This document shows positions 1 to 11,477 of a DNA stretch of 64,000 nucleotides, piece by piece. The DNA is taken from assembly GCF_040183065.1 (NCBI RefSeq), contig NC_091130.1, positions 23,116,859-23,180,858 on the forward strand, given 5' to 3'. Origin of the DNA: Periplaneta americana (lineage: Eukaryota > Arthropoda > Insecta > Blattodea > Blattidae). The translations under genes and the position numbers were made by a program. The notes below the pieces were generated by a model. That model did no database searches, was not told where the DNA came from, and worked only from the letters and a program-made list of their open reading frames with translations. How positions within the stretch are numbered: position 1 is the first letter of the stretch; every line of letters begins with the position of its first letter.

Positions 1-420
1 ACAATTCATACCATAAATACACGTCAAAAAATGACTTTCATACTCCATCGGCAAGTCTATCATGCTATCAAAAGGAGTGCGTTATATGGCAGTAAACATT
101 TTTAATAGCCTCCCTATCGATATAAGAAATGAAACTCAAAACATAAGATTATTTAGGGCCAAATTAAAGAAGTACCTAATTTCTCACGCCTTTTATTCTG
201 TAGGTGAATTCATGGCATTCAATAATGCTTCATGAAATGATACTAAAACTTTGTGTTGTACTAGTAGACTATATTGTAAATCTCTTCTGTATATATTTCA
301 TCTAGACTGTGACTATAAATTAAGACTTTATAATAGTATTAAGTTTTTGTTCCATATTCTAGCTGTGAAGCAATGTATGAATACCATGGAATGTTAATAA
401 ATATAATACAATACAATACA
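1..420 (+). mobile_element. 3' end of a non-LTR retrotransposon (LINE), frameshifted
   Basis: The last about 235 bases read as the C-terminus of a LINE reverse-transcriptase protein, with the tell-tale stretch FNSLPIDIRNETQ followed by RLFRAKLKKYLIS and a stop at 233-235. The frame changes at least twice before base 90, so the copy is dead. A 3' untranslated part of about 180 bases follows and ends in AATAAATATAATACAATAC repeats, the usual LINE-type tail. The element runs off the left edge, so its 5' extent is unknown. Clade is not assigned. Confidence 0.65.
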
Positions 421-547
421 CAAAATATGACAAAACTTGTTGGTTATATGTTTGTCGTGTTATAGAATAATGCATTTAACATTATTGTTTCTGTATACAT
501 GCTGATTCACCTAGATTCAGTTAGGCTAGCTTAGATTAGAGTCTTCT

Positions 548-735
548 GGTGCTATGCATAGACATTTCGCTAACCAGCGCTACGAGCGTGCTAAACTAGC
601 CCCGACTATCGACTGATTACTTGTACAGGATTCATATCATATCATATCGCTAACACTGGTTTATGAATATGAAAAACGTTAGTTCGCTGATCATCCACCT
701 GAAGCCCGCGCTAAGAATGTCTATGAATATGGCCC
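548..735 (-). mobile_element. Tourist-like MITE, third copy in the window
   Basis: This 188-bp element has inverted ends built on CATAGACATT: one end has GGTGCTATGCATAGAC and the other, reverse complemented, has GGGCCATATTCATAGACATT. It is the reverse-orientation relative of the two copies at 21314-21493 and 21760-21939, sharing the GCGCGGGCTTC and AGCACGCTCGTAGCGC blocks just inside the ends. A TAA follows the right end, matching the TTA/TAA duplication expected of PIF/Harbinger-type MITEs. The left flank has decayed. It has no coding capacity. Confidence 0.7.
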
Positions 736-1289
736 TAAGTGACTAGTTTTATATGAACGTGAATATTCTTATACTAACATTTCAGCTGTACACGTCATTT
801 GTTGTGAGCATCGTGAGAAAGCACCGACTGACACTTTGTTGAAAATTTGTCTCTTACTACTTTCATTATTCAAAATATGGCCACCTCTTTTCTTTTTTAC
901 TATGAAGAAAACTGCCACTACTAGAGTGGACGCACATATCGTGAGGTACTAAAATGCAACTAGAACATTTCTCCTCCATTATTTGATCATCAGCGTAAAT
1001 CTAGTGTTTTTCCAGCTGTCAGGTTCTCTTCACTACTGGCAACAGTTCTTCCAACACCCGCATGTTACAGATATCACGATAGTTAGTCATTTTGTAATTG
1101 TTAGGTTGGCACAATTGGAGATATTCTTCGCGATCCTTCAGGCTGGCCAATATTATTCCACTGAATTCACCAAATTTTTATTGTGTTTGTATTTTATTTC
1201 CTGTCATATCAAAGAGGAATTTGTGTAGCAAAGAAATGGAAAATAATAAATATTAATAGCGATGAATGTAATATAGTGTAAATTTTATT

Positions 1290-1907
1290 ACTGAACAACA
1301 ATGTAACTTTATTATCTCAACAATAATTCCTTTCTACAATTCACCTTAAACGCTCTCGTCAACAATAGGATTTGCACTCAACACAGTATTCGTTATTGCA
1401 CTCCACAAACTACAATGACAATTTACTTGGACTATTACGAACAGCAATGAACTTTTAATCTTAACTAATATTTACAAAGCACTATTTACAACACAGAACT
1501 GTCAGTTCACAGTTCACAGCTCGTTTGTCTTGGCTAGTTCTTCTAGCTCAGTCACTCGCGTTCATAGAATCTCGAACCCCAGATCTTCAGAGACGATCCG
1601 CTGAACTTCGAACTCAGGTCCCCCAACTGCGGTCCACTGCACTCGAACTCCGGGCTTCAGGCTCCACAGTTACGGACATAACTCAAGTCGCGCTCTGGTC
1701 TCGAAGCTGGCTTCACTGCTACACAAGACTGGCTTGCTGTCCACTGACTTACTCTCTGACTGAATGACTGTATGACTGTCCCGCGTTCACTTGCGTCTTC
1801 TCTTTTATAACCAAACTATCGTTGCGAGAAAGTACGAGTTCTGGATAGTTCGCGATCTCGAATAATCGATAGATGCCTAGAAGATTTCCACGGATGTCAG
1901 GATGACA
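1290..1907 (-). mobile_element. possible solo LTR or LTR-like promoter block
   Basis: Read on the minus strand, the block holds a TATAAAAG box (near 1803-1810) followed at normal spacing by GC-richer sequence with repeated CAGTC motifs, then AT-rich sequence with AATAAA-like signals near 1310. It begins near TGTCATCCTGACATCC. This order (promoter, leader, polyadenylation signal) and TG...CA-like edges fit an LTR of about 0.6 kb. No primer-binding site, no pol gene and no clear 5-bp duplication were found, so a promoter-bearing non-LTR repeat is also possible. Confidence 0.3.
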
Positions 1908-2059
1908 TTCTCGAATAATCTCGCACGCTGCTGCTCCCCTCCTTCACCGCGCGTAGCCATGTCCAAGGAGGCAGATGCGCGCGCAACCCGTCCAAAACAC
2001 GGCCCCGACTTTGCACTTCCTTCTGCTGGTCGTGCGTTCGAATCTCACGTCGCTGTCAC

Positions 2060-3650
2060 AATAGTTTTAAGAAGAGGAACAAGTTTTTTAAGGTATGAAT
2101 ATTTATTAATACCGGTGCTTTACGTTCAAGGTTGGTAGCACTAAGTGCATCCATCTTTGATTGTTGGTACTTCACGATATTTGTGTCGACTATGCTACCA
2201 CTTATACTAACATTAAAACTACCATTACTATCACCACTTCTGCCACACAACTTTCTGCACTTGATGTAGGCTTACTACGATGCAGTGAATAATATATTTC
2301 ACCATTGTACAACAGTACTGTACTCATTCTCTCTCATGACTGCATAATACAACTGCCCTACGCTAATGAAATTTTACTTACGACCGACTGCACGCTGAAA
2401 GCAATATTTCCAACTCATAATATTTATCTCCATCAGACCAACACCAAAAATCCGTTAAAATCCGCAAACAATATTTAAAAAGTAAGATCCACTCTGTGTG
2501 ATATATAAAAATTAAAAATCAAATTTAGGGATTTTATTCACTAACATTGATTAAAATAATAATTCATCCATGTCGGCATCATCTGCCTCCAATTCTGCAA
2601 TTGAGGTGCAGGGTTGCTCTGTTCTGGGGTAGGCTACCATCGTGTTATTAAGACATTTTCTGGCAAGGTATAATCATGCCAATACTATTTCACACGCTTA
2701 TATTTTAAAGATAATCATTGATCTATAAGGTTGTTTAAAAAGTAAAAGATAAATTTAATTACTTATAATTTCTTCATTTTCTACGCAATCTTAAAAATTC
2801 TGACACTGGTATATTACAAAACAAATGTTTTTATTTTCACCACCCTTCAAACCTTCACTGCCATAACACATCAATGCTGTATACAGCAGCTCTGGGTTTG
2901 TACTCTGGAATATCTGTCACAGTGTGTGCAATGAGTCCTTCATTGCTCAAAAACATTCTTTTCTTCGCAACCAATAATCTGCTGGGATAATAATTGGAGA
3001 TCTTGCAGGCCAAGTTACAGGAAAATGGTTACTGATAACACAATCAGAAACAAACTAGTTATCATAATAATTTTAAAAAAATTCAATTTCTTGAGTAATA
3101 AGCCAGTTTAAGATTGTACAGAAAATGAAGAAAATATGACCATCAACCCGGTATTTAAAAGTCCCTGTTCTAAGTACTGAAGCTATATTTAAATTCCCTA
3201 GTAAAATTAAATTTACACGTAATTCTTTTTATTTATATTTTCGAAATTTTAAATATAATATAGGCCTAACCATATGACAGTAAAAACCAGACTCTCAGCA
3301 ATACACTCGAAAAACAGCATGAAAATATCTCCAATACTTGTGGCCGGTTTTGTACATGATGCGTACATGTGTGCGTAAAACCGCTACAGACTAGCCTAGA
3401 GATCTGCGTACACGCGTACGGAAAACCGACCTAAGGCGTTGAAATTGCCCATTTGCTTTTGAAAAACCCCATATATTGATCTAGGAATCGAACATTCATG
3501 TGGGTAGTGGTGTCAAATATATAAATTGAAAGAAGACTGAAAGAAAAAAAAGCAATTATTTAAAAAATGACAAAAAGTTGTCATTAACTTAAAGTTATAT
3601 CAGAAAATCCGTCATCCATGAAACTCGTTTTTTTTTTTCCAATGTCTAAG
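2060..3650. other. unassigned AT-rich DNA
   Basis: Apart from the small minus-strand coding tail at 2551-2679, I find no family-level signal here. A short inverted motif occurs near 3343-3432 (CCGGTTTTGTAC ... GTACGGAAAACCG), which could be a decayed terminal repeat. Reading frames are short and AT-driven. Confidence 0.3.
2551..2679 (-). pseudogene. unassigned minus-strand coding tail with nearby poly(A) signal
   Basis: An open minus-strand stretch ends with the acidic C-terminus AELEADDADMDELLF and a stop at 2551-2553. An AATAAA lies only about 13 bp further downstream at 2533-2538. That combination looks like the 3' end of a gene or transposase. The frame upstream closes quickly, so only about 40 codons are visible. 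I do not recognise the protein. It may be a transposase tail, or chance. Confidence 0.2.
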
Positions 3651-3654
3651 TTAA

Positions 3655-4350
3655 ATATTACTGTGATTTACCGAAGTACGTATGATATTTCCGTGGAGGA
3701 ATTCTGCATTATCATATGATGAAGGACGGGTGGAGCGGAGAAAAATTCTCTTCGGCACCGGGACTGGAACCCGGGTTTTCAGCTGACGCTTTATCTACTA
3801 AGCCCTAAAGGATTCCAGTTCCAATGCCGGATTGAATCCTCTCAGTTAAGTTTCATCTCTTCCTTTAGTGGCCAACCACAGATGTATGACAGTGGCAAAA
3901 TGCCCAATGCACTATGTGCAGAGGTGCCGGAAATAATTTTTCTCCGCTCCACCCATCCTTCATCATATGATAACGCAGAATTCCTGCACGGAAATACATG
4001 TAGCCTACTTCGGTACATTGCAATAATATGATATGCGTAAATAATCATTAGTGATTTAAGACGAAGCTCATTCCGTCGGATCCCGGCCATTTAGTCACTC
4101 GTAATGAGTGCACCTCTGCACATAGTGTGTTGGACATTGTGCCGCTGTCACACATCTGTGACACAGTACATGAGGGTTGGCCACTAAAGGGAAACTAAGA
4201 GGTGGAACATAAACTGAGAGGATTTAATCCGGCATCGGAACTGGAATCCGGTGTGACTTAGTGGCTAAAACGTCAGCACGTAGAGCTGAAAACCCGGGTT
4301 CGAGTCCCGGTGCCGGAGAGAATTTTTCTCCGCTCCACCCATCCCTCATC
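3655..4350. mobile_element. inverted pair of tRNA-derived SINE units (family 1)
   Basis: Two tRNA-like heads face outwards: a minus-strand head at about 3753-3815 and a plus-strand head at 4248-4316. The plus head has an A-box-like GTGACTTAGTGGCT and a perfect B-box-like GGGTTCGAGTCCCGG. The bodies between them share the TTTTTCTCCG, CTTCGGTACATTG and GGATCCCGGCCA blocks, mirrored about a centre near 3915. The same unit recurs at 10985-11225 and as a tandem array at 36985-38615. These are Pol III-type SINE remnants, not working tRNAs: the acceptor arms do not pair. Confidence 0.7.
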
Positions 4351-4379
4351 ATATAGTCTAAGTTAAAATTCCGTCAATT

Positions 4380-4930
4380 TTGACGAAAGTTCCGTCAAAG
4401 TTTGCAACACTGGCGGAAAGGGTGCCGAACTTTCATGGAGTGAAATGCAGCGATTGAATGGGTTTCGGGTCGCCGAACAGTCGAGCAATAATTCGGGACT
4501 TTTAAACTGTCCATTCTGTATGTAAGCAATTTATTAGAAGGTTACCCACAACAATTCCCTCAACGCTGTGTCTAGGCATCACTTTGTAAGACCAATGAGA
4601 AACAATTTTCAGTACATCCTGTATACTAATCCTTCTGTAAAAGATAAATGACGAACAACTTCCACAACTCCCTGTACATGCGATGAACCTGACCTGGGGA
4701 CGGAGTGTTCATTGTTCCGAGCCCACATCCCGTTGCAATCTCGCTGGGCCGAGGTGTACCAGAGTGGAAGAAGATTAATCGACAGGCGAACAGAGTTTGA
4801 AACGCTGCATCAATCACCGGGCGGCGCAGATAGCGGCCAGCCGAGCAAAAAGTCACGACAATTTTGCATAACGCCCGTTTAACGGCCGGACACTCCGAGG
4901 TGGCACCATTTGCCACTCGGGGGGAGGGGG
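4380..4930 (-). other. GC-rich repeat-like block with a 96-codon minus-strand frame
   Basis: Bases 4626-4916 form an open minus-strand frame beginning MANGATSECPAVKRAL and ending LFVIYLLQKD. The block is clearly more GC-rich than its surroundings. Near 4665 and 4609 are short mirrored motifs (CTCCCTGTACAT and GTACATCCTGTATA) that may be terminal repeats of a DNA transposon. I do not recognise a domain, and the frame may simply be open by composition. It is best regarded as a dispersed repeat of unknown class. Confidence 0.3.
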
Positions 4931-5214
4931 GTAGCTTCTTCCTGCTTGGGGCTTATAAACAGTGCATTAGACATCAAGGCAGGTAATTAAAATGTGGAGA
5001 TTTGATATGCCATACGACAGATAGGTAGAACCTGGGTTATACGCAGTTCTGGCTTGTATGTAATCGTGCAAATGTCCAGGCAAAATAACATTTAATTTTA
5101 TTACAATTAATTCTGAATTATAATGCAATTGATTCCTACGTAATCCGTTTTTTTAAGTAGTATTTTTAATCCAGTTTCAATTGTACATTTTTTTTTCGCT
5201 TTGATAAATAATAA

Positions 5215-5802
5215 ATAAAATTAAACGCAAAATAAATACGTGAAATGCCTGCTATCATTCGTCTGGAAAGCTTTTGTGAGCCAGTCTGCTTTCAAAAAAA
5301 CTGCAACTCAGGATTTATAAAAACTGTTACATTACCGATTATTCTGTATGGTTGTGAAACTCGGACTCTCACTTTGAGATAGGAGTAGAGGTTAAGAATG
5401 TTCGAGCATAAGGTGCTTAGAAAAATATTTTGGGCTAAGAGGAATGAAGTTACAGGAGAATGGAGAAAGTTACACAACGCAGAAGTGCACGCATTGTGTT
5501 CTTCACCTGACATAATTAGGAACATTAAATCCAGACGTTTGAGATGGACAGGGCATGTAGTACGTATGGACGAATCCAGAAATCCATATAAAGTGTTAGT
5601 TGGGAGGCCGGAGGGGAAAAAGGTCTTCGAGAAGGCCGAGACGTAGATGAGAGGATAACATTAAAATGGATTTGAGGGAGGTGGGATATGATGATAGAGA
5701 CTGGATTAATCTTGCACAGGACAGGAACCGATGGCGGGCTGATGTGAGGGCGGCAATGAACCTCCGGGTTCCTTAAAAGCCATTTGTAAGTAAGTAAGTA
5801 AA
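5215..5802 (+). mobile_element. LINE A copy 1 (5'-truncated, decayed)
   Basis: This is the first of nine copies of one non-LTR retrotransposon, here called LINE A. It holds only the region downstream of the reverse transcriptase palm, including VTGEWRKLHNAE, RLRWTGHV.RMDESRN and the C-terminal NLRVP before the stop, then CCATTT(GTAA)n. The longest surviving frame is 5398-5646; a frameshift follows near 5640. Reverse-transcriptase style suggests the RTE-like group, but that clade call is tentative. Confidence 0.85.
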
Positions 5803-6099
5803 GGAATTTTACAATGTTACATTTGTTCGGATCAAGTTTCTGCTCATTTAAAGAACAAAACTAAAATTATTTCAATAATTTATTATCTTAATATACTGCT
5901 CTCTTAAATTGACTGAGCATATTGGGAATTAAATCAATGGCTTTCCCAAGGCACGCTATGAAATGTTTCATATAAAACAATTTTTATATCGAGAAAAATT
6001 GTATTAAACTTGTTTTGTTTGAAATATCTCAAAGAATAATCTTCTGAAAATAATGCCAGAAAAGTATATTCTATTATCTATGTGCTAAAAAGGATAAAT

Positions 6100-6957
6100 A
6101 TTCATCTCCCCTCTTGCTTAAAAAGTCCCTTGTGAAGACACTTGTATTTCCCTATTTCGACTATGCTGACATTTTACTGACTGACCTTTCCAGCGACAAC
6201 AAAATGAAACTTCAACGTGCTCATAATTTGTGTGTACGTTTTGTAAGCAATGTTCGTAAATATGATCATATTACCCCATCCCTGGAAGCAATAGGTTGGC
6301 TTAAACTAGATAAGAAATGCAATTTGCATTCACTTCTCTTTCTCTTCGAAATCTTGAACTCTTCTATTCCTTCGTACCTGTCGTTTCGCTTCACTTACCT
6401 TTCTTCCCACCATAATCTGAACACACGCTCTCGTCATGAAACAACACTAACAATACCATCCCATCGCACCTCCTCATACTCATCTTCTTTCACAATAGCC
6501 CTGCCAAGACTCTGGAATTCGCTACCTGCTAGCATCAGGGACTGTCGAAATAAAATTGAATTCAAACGAAAACTTACCAGGCACTTGGTCAGTAATTGAT
6601 TTCTTGTAAATAGTTTCTTTAATCTATCACAAAATATTTCAATATTGAGTAATTTCATCACTATACAATTTTGTTATTCTAGATTTAATTTGCAATTCAG
6701 TAAATATAAAATATTCTTTGTTTCTCTATGATAAATTATCTAGCTCTAATTATTCAGGTAATCTTTTCGTACTTTGATTTTATTGTAATTGTAATTGTAA
6801 ATTTAATACTAATTGTAATGCTATTTGTAATTGTAATTATAAATTTAATACTAATTGTAATTTTATTGTTCATATTGTAGTTGGAATCTCCTGGTAGAGG
6901 GGCAGAGAAGGCCTGACGGCCTTATATCTACCAGGTTAAATAAATAAATACTAATAC
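6100..6957 (+). mobile_element. LINE B 3' part with 161-codon C-terminal frame and 3' hairpin
   Basis: The open frame 6114-6599 reads as the C-terminus of a CR1/Jockey-like LINE protein. It has YFDYADILLTDLS, then LQRAHNLCVRFV, and near the end the typical LWNSLPASIRDC and EFKRKLTRHLV. It lacks an in-frame reverse-transcriptase palm, so the copy is 5'-truncated. The 3' UTR ends in a stem-loop at 6891-6934: outer stem CTGGTAGA/TCTACCAG, inner stem AAGGCC/GGCCTT. An AAATAAATAAATA tail follows. The same hairpin recurs near 30367, 34968 and 35550. Confidence 0.8.
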
Positions 6958-7756
6958 TACTAATACGCTTCGTCCTACACACTGTCTGATAGGTGGATAA
7001 TGGACAAACTGTTATGCAAATACAAGGCGCTGGAAGGCAAATAAATTAATAGACGATTATGTCAGTAGCAAAGTAGGTATATACTGTCCGTTACTCAGGA
7101 GAAGACGAGCGGAAAGAATGTGACCTTCTGACTACCGCTGTTGATTATTATAAACATCGCTCAGATAAGCATCCCCGTAGCCAGATTATTACTCGTGCAG
7201 GAAACATGAGTAACAATGCGTATGGAAATTAAGGCTAAGTTGAACAGAAGGAGACCTAATGTTTCCGCTTACTGCATTACAAATATTGCTCGTGTTGTCA
7301 TACGTTATCTGTTCACATCCCTTCCTCCTCAGTCCGCTCTCGCCTTCTCCTGAGTCACTGACAGTAGATAGGTTGTAATGGATAAATTTGGGTAAATGTG
7401 TGGAATTTTCAGATGGGTATTCACACAACTTTTTAAAATAATTTTTAAGATAATGTCGATTTATTCTGAATAAACCTAAGTCTATTTTGGTGAGACCCCA
7501 GCCTTTACCTAGGTGCTGCACAAGGTGGCAGAGAGAAGGGTCGCGGTCCCTCGCTCTTGCACTAATGTGGCAGTAGTGCCATCAGTGTGGCAGGTGCTGA
7601 GCCGGCCTCGCTGAGTTATATCGCCTCTAAACTGAACACGCCGCGATGCGTGTGGCTTCCAACAGGCGCCCGGATCAACCGGGTGCCCAAAAATTTACAT
7701 CTCAGTCCGATCAGATTTAAATTTCTACATACTTTAACAGCAAAGACCGTTCTACA

Positions 7757-7846
7757 GCAGAGGATGTTAAATATTTAGGTATGTATTTAGATCGCCGATT
7801 AACATGGCGTAAACAAATTGAAACTAAATGCAATATATATATTTGA
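7757..7846 (+). pseudogene. Jockey-like reverse transcriptase fragment
   Basis: Thirty codons read AEDVKYLGMYLDRRLTW followed by RKQIETKCN. This is the conserved 'KYLGv.lD..L.W..Hi' block just downstream of the catalytic palm in Jockey-type LINE proteins. A stop at 7844-7846 ends it. The preceding GC-rich stretch (about 7500-7700) does not continue the frame. It is a relic only. Confidence 0.6.
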
Positions 7847-7962
7847 AAGCATAACAAATTTATTGGCTGTCATTAGAAAATAAACTTCTTGTTTATAAAG
7901 TCATACTGAAACCAACCTGAACCTACGGCATTCAACTTTGAGGATGGCAAATATGGATGGAT

Positions 7963-8048
7963 GAGTGAGTGAGTGAGTGAGTGAGTGAGTGAGTGAGTGA
8001 GTGAGTGAGTGAGTGAGTGAGTGAGTGAGTGAGTGAGTGAGTGAGTGA
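7963..8048. repeat. (GAGT)n microsatellite
   Basis: A nearly perfect tetranucleotide array of about 21 units. Imperfect GAATGAAT and GGATGGAT runs continue on its right side up to about 8445, giving a compound locus. Protein-like frames across it (repeated SLTHSLTH on the minus strand) are translation artefacts. Confidence 0.95.
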
Positions 8049-8240
8049 ATCATAGAATGGATGGAAGACAGTTATTAAATGGATGAATGTATGAGTGTGC
8101 GATAGAATGAACGGACGGATGAGTAGTTCTTTGAATGGAATGAATGAATGAATGAATGAATGAATCATAGAATGGGCGGATGAATAGGTCTTTGAAGGAT
8201 GGATGAGTGAGTGAGGTCTTGAATGGATGTATGAATGAGT

Positions 8241-8443
8241 GTCATAGAAAGGATGGATGGATGGATGGATGGATGGATGGATGGTTGGTTTGATGGATGG
8301 ATGGATGGATGGATGGAAGGATGGATAGACGGCTGGATGGATGGATAGACGGCTGGATGGATGGATGGTTGGATGGATGGATGGATGGATGGATGGATGG
8401 ATGGATGGATGGATGGATGGATGGGTGGATGGATGGATGGATG
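8241..8443. repeat. (GGAT)n microsatellite with interruptions
   Basis: A tetranucleotide array of about 50 units, interrupted by GGTTGGTT and by two copies of a GATAGACGGCTGGATG segment that show local duplication within the array. The minus-strand frame of repeated SIHPSIHP is an artefact. Confidence 0.95.
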
Positions 8444-8449
8444 TATGAA

Positions 8450-9205
8450 TGTCATATAAAGGGTGGATGAGTGAATGAGTTATAGAACAGGTGGATGAAT
8501 GAGTGAGACAGAATGAATTGATGTATGAGTTAATACAGAGTTAGACATATCTGAAAGGCTACTTGTGCAAATATTACTTTTTGTTTAAACAAATACTGAC
8601 ACCTTGTTCACGCATTGAAATTAAATTTTTTTCCTTATATTCTTGAGGAAAAATGGCCATTTTCTAAAATCCTCTTGAGTCTGAAATTCTCAGCAAATTT
8701 ATCCGAGATCGTCACTGTCACTTACATCATAGCATTGGGAGTTGTTAATTAATACTGGTCAATGAGATTATTCCCTTCATTTTATTCAAAAGTTGTGGAG
8801 TTTGCTGCAAGTGTGGAAAGGTTAGAGTTCTTCTTTGAAAAATAAAAAGGTGAAAATGGGTCGAAATTCAGAAGTATGAACGTAAAGTGACAGATTATTG
8901 GGATATGGAAGAATGATTTGAGATATTATCTATCTCTATCCAAAAATTCATTGATCTAAATACATCCATTCTCCAGTAATTAATTGTTTTCCTACAAGAA
9001 ATATAATTTTCAACAGTTTTTATATCAGAAAATTGTTATATAATCCACAGTTTGGAAGATAGAGAGATTGGGTTTGCAGTAAAAAATTCATTTTTACATG
9101 CATTTGGTCCCTTGACAAACATCAGGGGATTTCACAGAAGTATAAGGACAAGCGTGAAACATCTTTTCCGAAGGGGTCTCAGAATTCTGGTAGAACGTGT
9201 AGTAT
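8450..9205. other. unassigned AT-rich DNA
   Basis: No coding, RNA or transposon signal is recognised. A (T)-rich stretch and short frames only. Confidence 0.3.
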
Positions 9206-9211
9206 GTTAGT

Positions 9212-9960
9212 ATAAATTCTTTTGATTTCTTGTCACAAGCCTGTTAGTACAGATCGTGTTGATTTCTTGTCACAAGTCTGTTAGTACAGATCGTGTTGAT
9301 TTCTTGTCACAAGTCTGTTAGTACAGATCGTGTTGATTTCTTGTCACAGTCTGTTAGTATAGATCGTGTTGATTTCTTGTCACAAGTGTGTTAGTACAGA
9401 TCGTGTTGATTTCTTGTCACAGTCTGCTAGTATAGATCGTGTTGATTTCTTCTTACAGTCCGTTAGTATATTTTGTGTTGATTTCTTTTTAATATCTTTT
9501 AGTATAGAACATTTGTGTTGATTGCTTCTTGTAATCTGTTAATATATTTGTACCGATTATTATAATTTGTTAATATATTTTTTCTCTATTGATTTATTCC
9601 TCTGGTTTTGAATTTATTGTCTACTGATATTCTTACAAGCTATTACTATATTTTGTGTCAATTTTTTTATTTTATGTTTATGTTGTTTTCTACTAGTCCG
9701 TTACTATATAGTAATTAGTAATGTCTTCTTATAATACTACAGCTTGTGTTAACTTCTTCTTACAGCGTATTAGTATATTTGTATCGATTTATTATTGGTT
9801 GGTACATTCGTATCAATTTTTTACGTCTGTTATATAACTTGTGTTGATTTCTTCTTATATTCTGTTAATTTTGTCTGTTATTTTCTTACAATCTATTAGT
9901 ATTATTTCGTCTTACAGTCTCTTGACCTCATTGTCATACATTAATATTTTGTGTCCGTAA
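9212..9960. repeat. 37-bp minisatellite that decays along its length
   Basis: The unit is about 37 bp, beginning GTTGATTTCTTGTCACAAGT and ending TTAGTACAGATCGT. About seven units from 9217 to 9480 are near identical; some lack two bases (CACAGTC for CACAAGTC). To the right, copies become progressively more diverged (CTTCTTACAGTCCGTTAGTATATTT and later variants) but remain traceable to about 9950. There is no coding potential. Confidence 0.85.
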
Positions 9961-10980
9961 TGTCACGGTCAGAGACAAACAAGAATTGGACATGCTATGC
10001 GAAATGAAAATCTGTGACGAATTCTGATGTTATAATGATCTTTTGTAACAGTGTTTTAAATCACCCAGCGTAGCGGCTTCTAAATTTCTGTTTACGTTGT
10101 AAATACATTATAAAGTTCATAAGAAGCTTGAATTATGAAATTAATGTTCTTATATATAACACAAATCCAGGAGACGACGAAGCGACTTGATAAATGTTAT
10201 TCTGAGCCGTTTCTGATCAGCGTTCAGGCATTAGTCTTATACCAGTGGTCATCAGCACAGTGCACCCTCGAGCTAGCGTCCCTTACCCATAAGCACTCTT
10301 CGTGCATCTGTGGCTGCTGGCAGGCATGCAGTATTCCAGTGACGGAATTTTGTTCGTGCCAGAAATTACGTCAGAAATAATAATAATAAGCATATTTTAT
10401 ATAATTAATAATGGATTAGAACTTCAGCTGTTGAAGTTTGTGACACGAACTGAGGAAGGGATAATGGTATCTACCAATTATACACTTTTATGTCTGTTTT
10501 AGGTTAGGATATATTATATAATATGTTTTGTTGTATCATTTTCATTTTAATGTGTGTGTTCTTTTAGAGAGTAGTTGGATATAATCATAGGTGAGGAAGG
10601 TGAAACCTACAAAGTAGGACTTGTTTTAGGTACAAAGCACGTACGGTCAGAAGACCCGTGCATTGGATTTTAGAGAAAATTATGATAATATAAAATCTGT
10701 AAGTATAATATTACTCAATAAATCCATCCATCTAATTAATAATACTCAGCATTTTCTTTTATAATGTCAATAACCTAAAAATATGTCTCTTTTGAAATTT
10801 TTTAGGGGTCCAGTGAAAGAAGTGGACAAGCCACAAATCCTGATATGTAGAAATATCTCATTATTTCACTGGGATTTTTACCTTTCATCTGAGCCCGATA
10901 CTAAATAATATGAATGATTAGAACCGAAGATAGATAGATCCAAGGAATTGGTACAAATGATTTTCCGAAAATTTCGTATG
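9961..10980. other. unassigned DNA
   Basis: There is an 81-codon plus-strand frame at 10135-10380 with no domain I recognise. A locally GC-richer stretch at about 10245-10335 may belong to a dispersed repeat. Nothing here supports a gene model. Confidence 0.3.
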
Positions 10981-10984
10981 ATGA

Positions 10985-11225
10985 GAGAGAGATGGAACGG
11001 AGAAAAATTCTCTCCGGCGCCGGGATTTGAACCCGGGTTTTCAGCTCTCCGTGCTGATGCTTTAACCACTAAGCCACGCCGGATACAATCCCGACACCGT
11101 TGAGAATCGTCTCAGATTAAGCTCCATCTCTTGGGTTCCCTCTGGTGGCCGCCCTCTGCACTACGTCATAGATGTCTATGCACGCAGGACCGAAGTCCAT
11201 ACATGTGTAGAGGTGCACTCAGATG
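10985..11225 (-). mobile_element. tRNA-derived SINE, family 1
   Basis: Minus-strand tRNA-like head at 11014-11082: A-box region GTGGCTTAGTGGTTAAAGC and B-box GGGTTCAAATCCCGG, read in that order on the minus strand. The TTCTCCG.TCCATC block lies on the low-coordinate side. Beyond the head lies the CCCTCTGGTGGCCGCCCTCTG block, which is also part of the 37-38 kb tandem unit. This is a full-looking single copy, so the family exists outside the arrays. Confidence 0.75.
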
Positions 11226-11410
11226 AGTAGTTTAATATCTTCCGAAATTAGATTTCTAGATATACAGAGATAAAATTTATTTTAGAGTTAAAAATGTCCG
11301 AAAAATAGAAAATAAAACTGGAAATAGCAATATGAAATCTTGATAGATTTGAAGTGGAATGGCTCTTGTGCTAGAGCAGGAAAATAAAGCAAGACAGCTT
11401 TAGTCCACAT

Positions 11411-11413
11411 AAC

Positions 11414-11475
<62 letters not shown>
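11411..11475. repeat. (AAT)n microsatellite
   Basis: About 21 near-perfect AAT units. It is one of more than a dozen such arrays in the window. Confidence 0.95.

Positions 11476-11477
<2 letters not shown>

Noticed and set aside
7932..8455. SLTHSLTH and SIHPSIHP repeat proteins
   Set aside because: Translation of tetranucleotide microsatellites with no coding signature.
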